Source: an uncultured Phycisphaerales bacterium (lineage in GTDB: Bacteria; Planctomycetota; Phycisphaerae; Phycisphaerales; SM1A02). Taken from it: a stretch of 44,690 nucleotides of DNA. The stretch spans positions 1 to 44,690 of the forward strand of contig CASICI010000005.1 in the NCBI GenBank assembly GCA_949373145.1. Reading direction: 5' to 3'. The notes beneath the pieces were generated by a model. It searched no databases, was not told where the DNA came from, and saw nothing but the letters and a program-made list of their open reading frames with translations. Below are positions 44,386 through 44,690 of the stretch, in pieces; positions within the stretch are counted from its first letter, which is position 1; the number at the start of each line of letters is the position of its first letter. Made by a program: the position numbers and the translations under genes.

Positions 44386-44690
44386 TCAATAGATGACGGC
44401 GTGCGCCTTTTGGACGGTGTCGATGATCTGGCGCACCGTGAAGGGTTTTCTGATCACCGATTCGAACCCGCGGGATGCGAGCTGGGCGGTCTGCCCTTCG
44501 GTGAGTCGCGAGGTCATCGCCACCAGACGGGTGGGCCTGGAGTTCATCATTGCTCTGGACCACGTCGACCATGTCGCTGGCGGCATCTCCGGCCATGTCG
44601 ACGTCGAAGAGCACCACGTGGGGGCGGAAGCGCTCACACTCGACACCGGCCTGAAAGAGGCTGTTGGTGGTGTGCACGTCGAATTCCGCC
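44386..44690 (-). CDS. Response-regulator receiver domain, partial, one frameshift
   Basis: The C-terminal part of a receiver domain runs off the right edge. The upstream frame reads GVECERFRPHVVLFDVDMAG with the phospho-acceptor Asp in VVLFDVDM. The downstream frame reads PTRLVAMTSRLTEGQTAQLA with the conserved Thr/Ser, then FESVIRKPFTVRQIIDTVQK with the conserved Lys in RKPF, and stops at 44386. The two frames join near 44545 by one indel. Receiver domains are phosphorylated by histidine kinases; the lack of an output domain after RKPF suggests a stand-alone CheY-like regulator or an N-terminally extended protein outside the window. It is transcribed toward nadE. Confidence 0.85.
   Translation of the reverse strand, partial: RNSTCTPPTASFRPVSSVSASAPTWCSSTSTWPEMPPATWSTWSRAMMNSRPTRLVAMTSRLTEGQTAQLASRGFESVIRKPFTVRQIIDTVQKAHAVIY

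Overview
The window looks like a chromosomal segment of a marine-type planctomycete, most likely class Phycisphaerae. This is inferred from several traits seen together: short exported proteins ending in a VPAPGALALLGL-type sorting tail, single pseudopilin genes with large C-terminal domains, secreted proteins with Asp/Asn-rich calcium-loop repeats (D-x-N-x-N/D-G) or dockerin-like ends, an exported HEAT-repeat protein, moderately high GC with strong G/C at third codon positions, and use of TTG starts. The first 60 bases carry an artificial PCR-adapter palindrome, so the left end is a library or assembly edge. Apparent frameshifts cluster near both ends.

Layout. 1-5.3 kb: a frameshifted sorting-tail secreted protein, a sulfotransferase, an AsmA-like envelope protein, a family-2 glycosyltransferase and a 48-residue membrane protein. 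5.4-9.8 kb: an MscS-type channel and a large exported transglutaminase-like protein. 9.8-21.2 kb: the accessory core. A four-gene polyketide or lipid biosynthesis island holds an ATP-grasp-like protein, a stand-alone thioesterase with a Cys nucleophile, a 2132-residue reducing type I PKS, and an ACP-thioesterase protein. It lies between two diverged direct copies of the same host locus (transglutaminase 5' end, trmL, pseudopilin). In the left copy trmL is intact and the pilin is broken. In the right copy trmL is broken and the pilin is intact.

21-35 kb: a pseudopilin, an Mrp-type ATPase without the CxxC pair, a decayed small P-loop kinase, a very large secreted metzincin with two P-domains, a threonine-to-glycine operon (SDR-type threonine dehydrogenase, cupin, Kbl), a DUF985 cupin, and a two-subunit sodium/solute symporter (DUF4212 plus SSS) behind a TIM-barrel isomerase. 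34-40 kb: a second sorting-tail protein preceded by two tandem 22-bp palindromes, tRNA-Thr(CGT), an exported HEAT/pseudo-receiver protein, and a cobalamin riboswitch in front of a secreted dockerin-like protein and a translationally coupled pseudopilin. 40-44.7 kb: mutL, a metallophosphoesterase overlapping tail-to-tail with glutamine-dependent NAD synthetase, and a partial response regulator.

How the genes may work together. The island genes form two converging transcription units that could make, modify and release one reduced acyl or polyketide product. The PKS has KS, AT, KR, DH and ER domains and one ACP. The ACP-TE protein and the separate thioesterase would handle release or editing, and the ATP-grasp-like protein could ligate the acid. 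The flanking direct repeats suggest arrival by single-crossover (Campbell-type) integration or an old insertion-duplication. The product is unknown. The cobalamin-riboswitch operon suggests a B12-responsive surface system, but no B12 transporter or synthesis gene is visible in this window.
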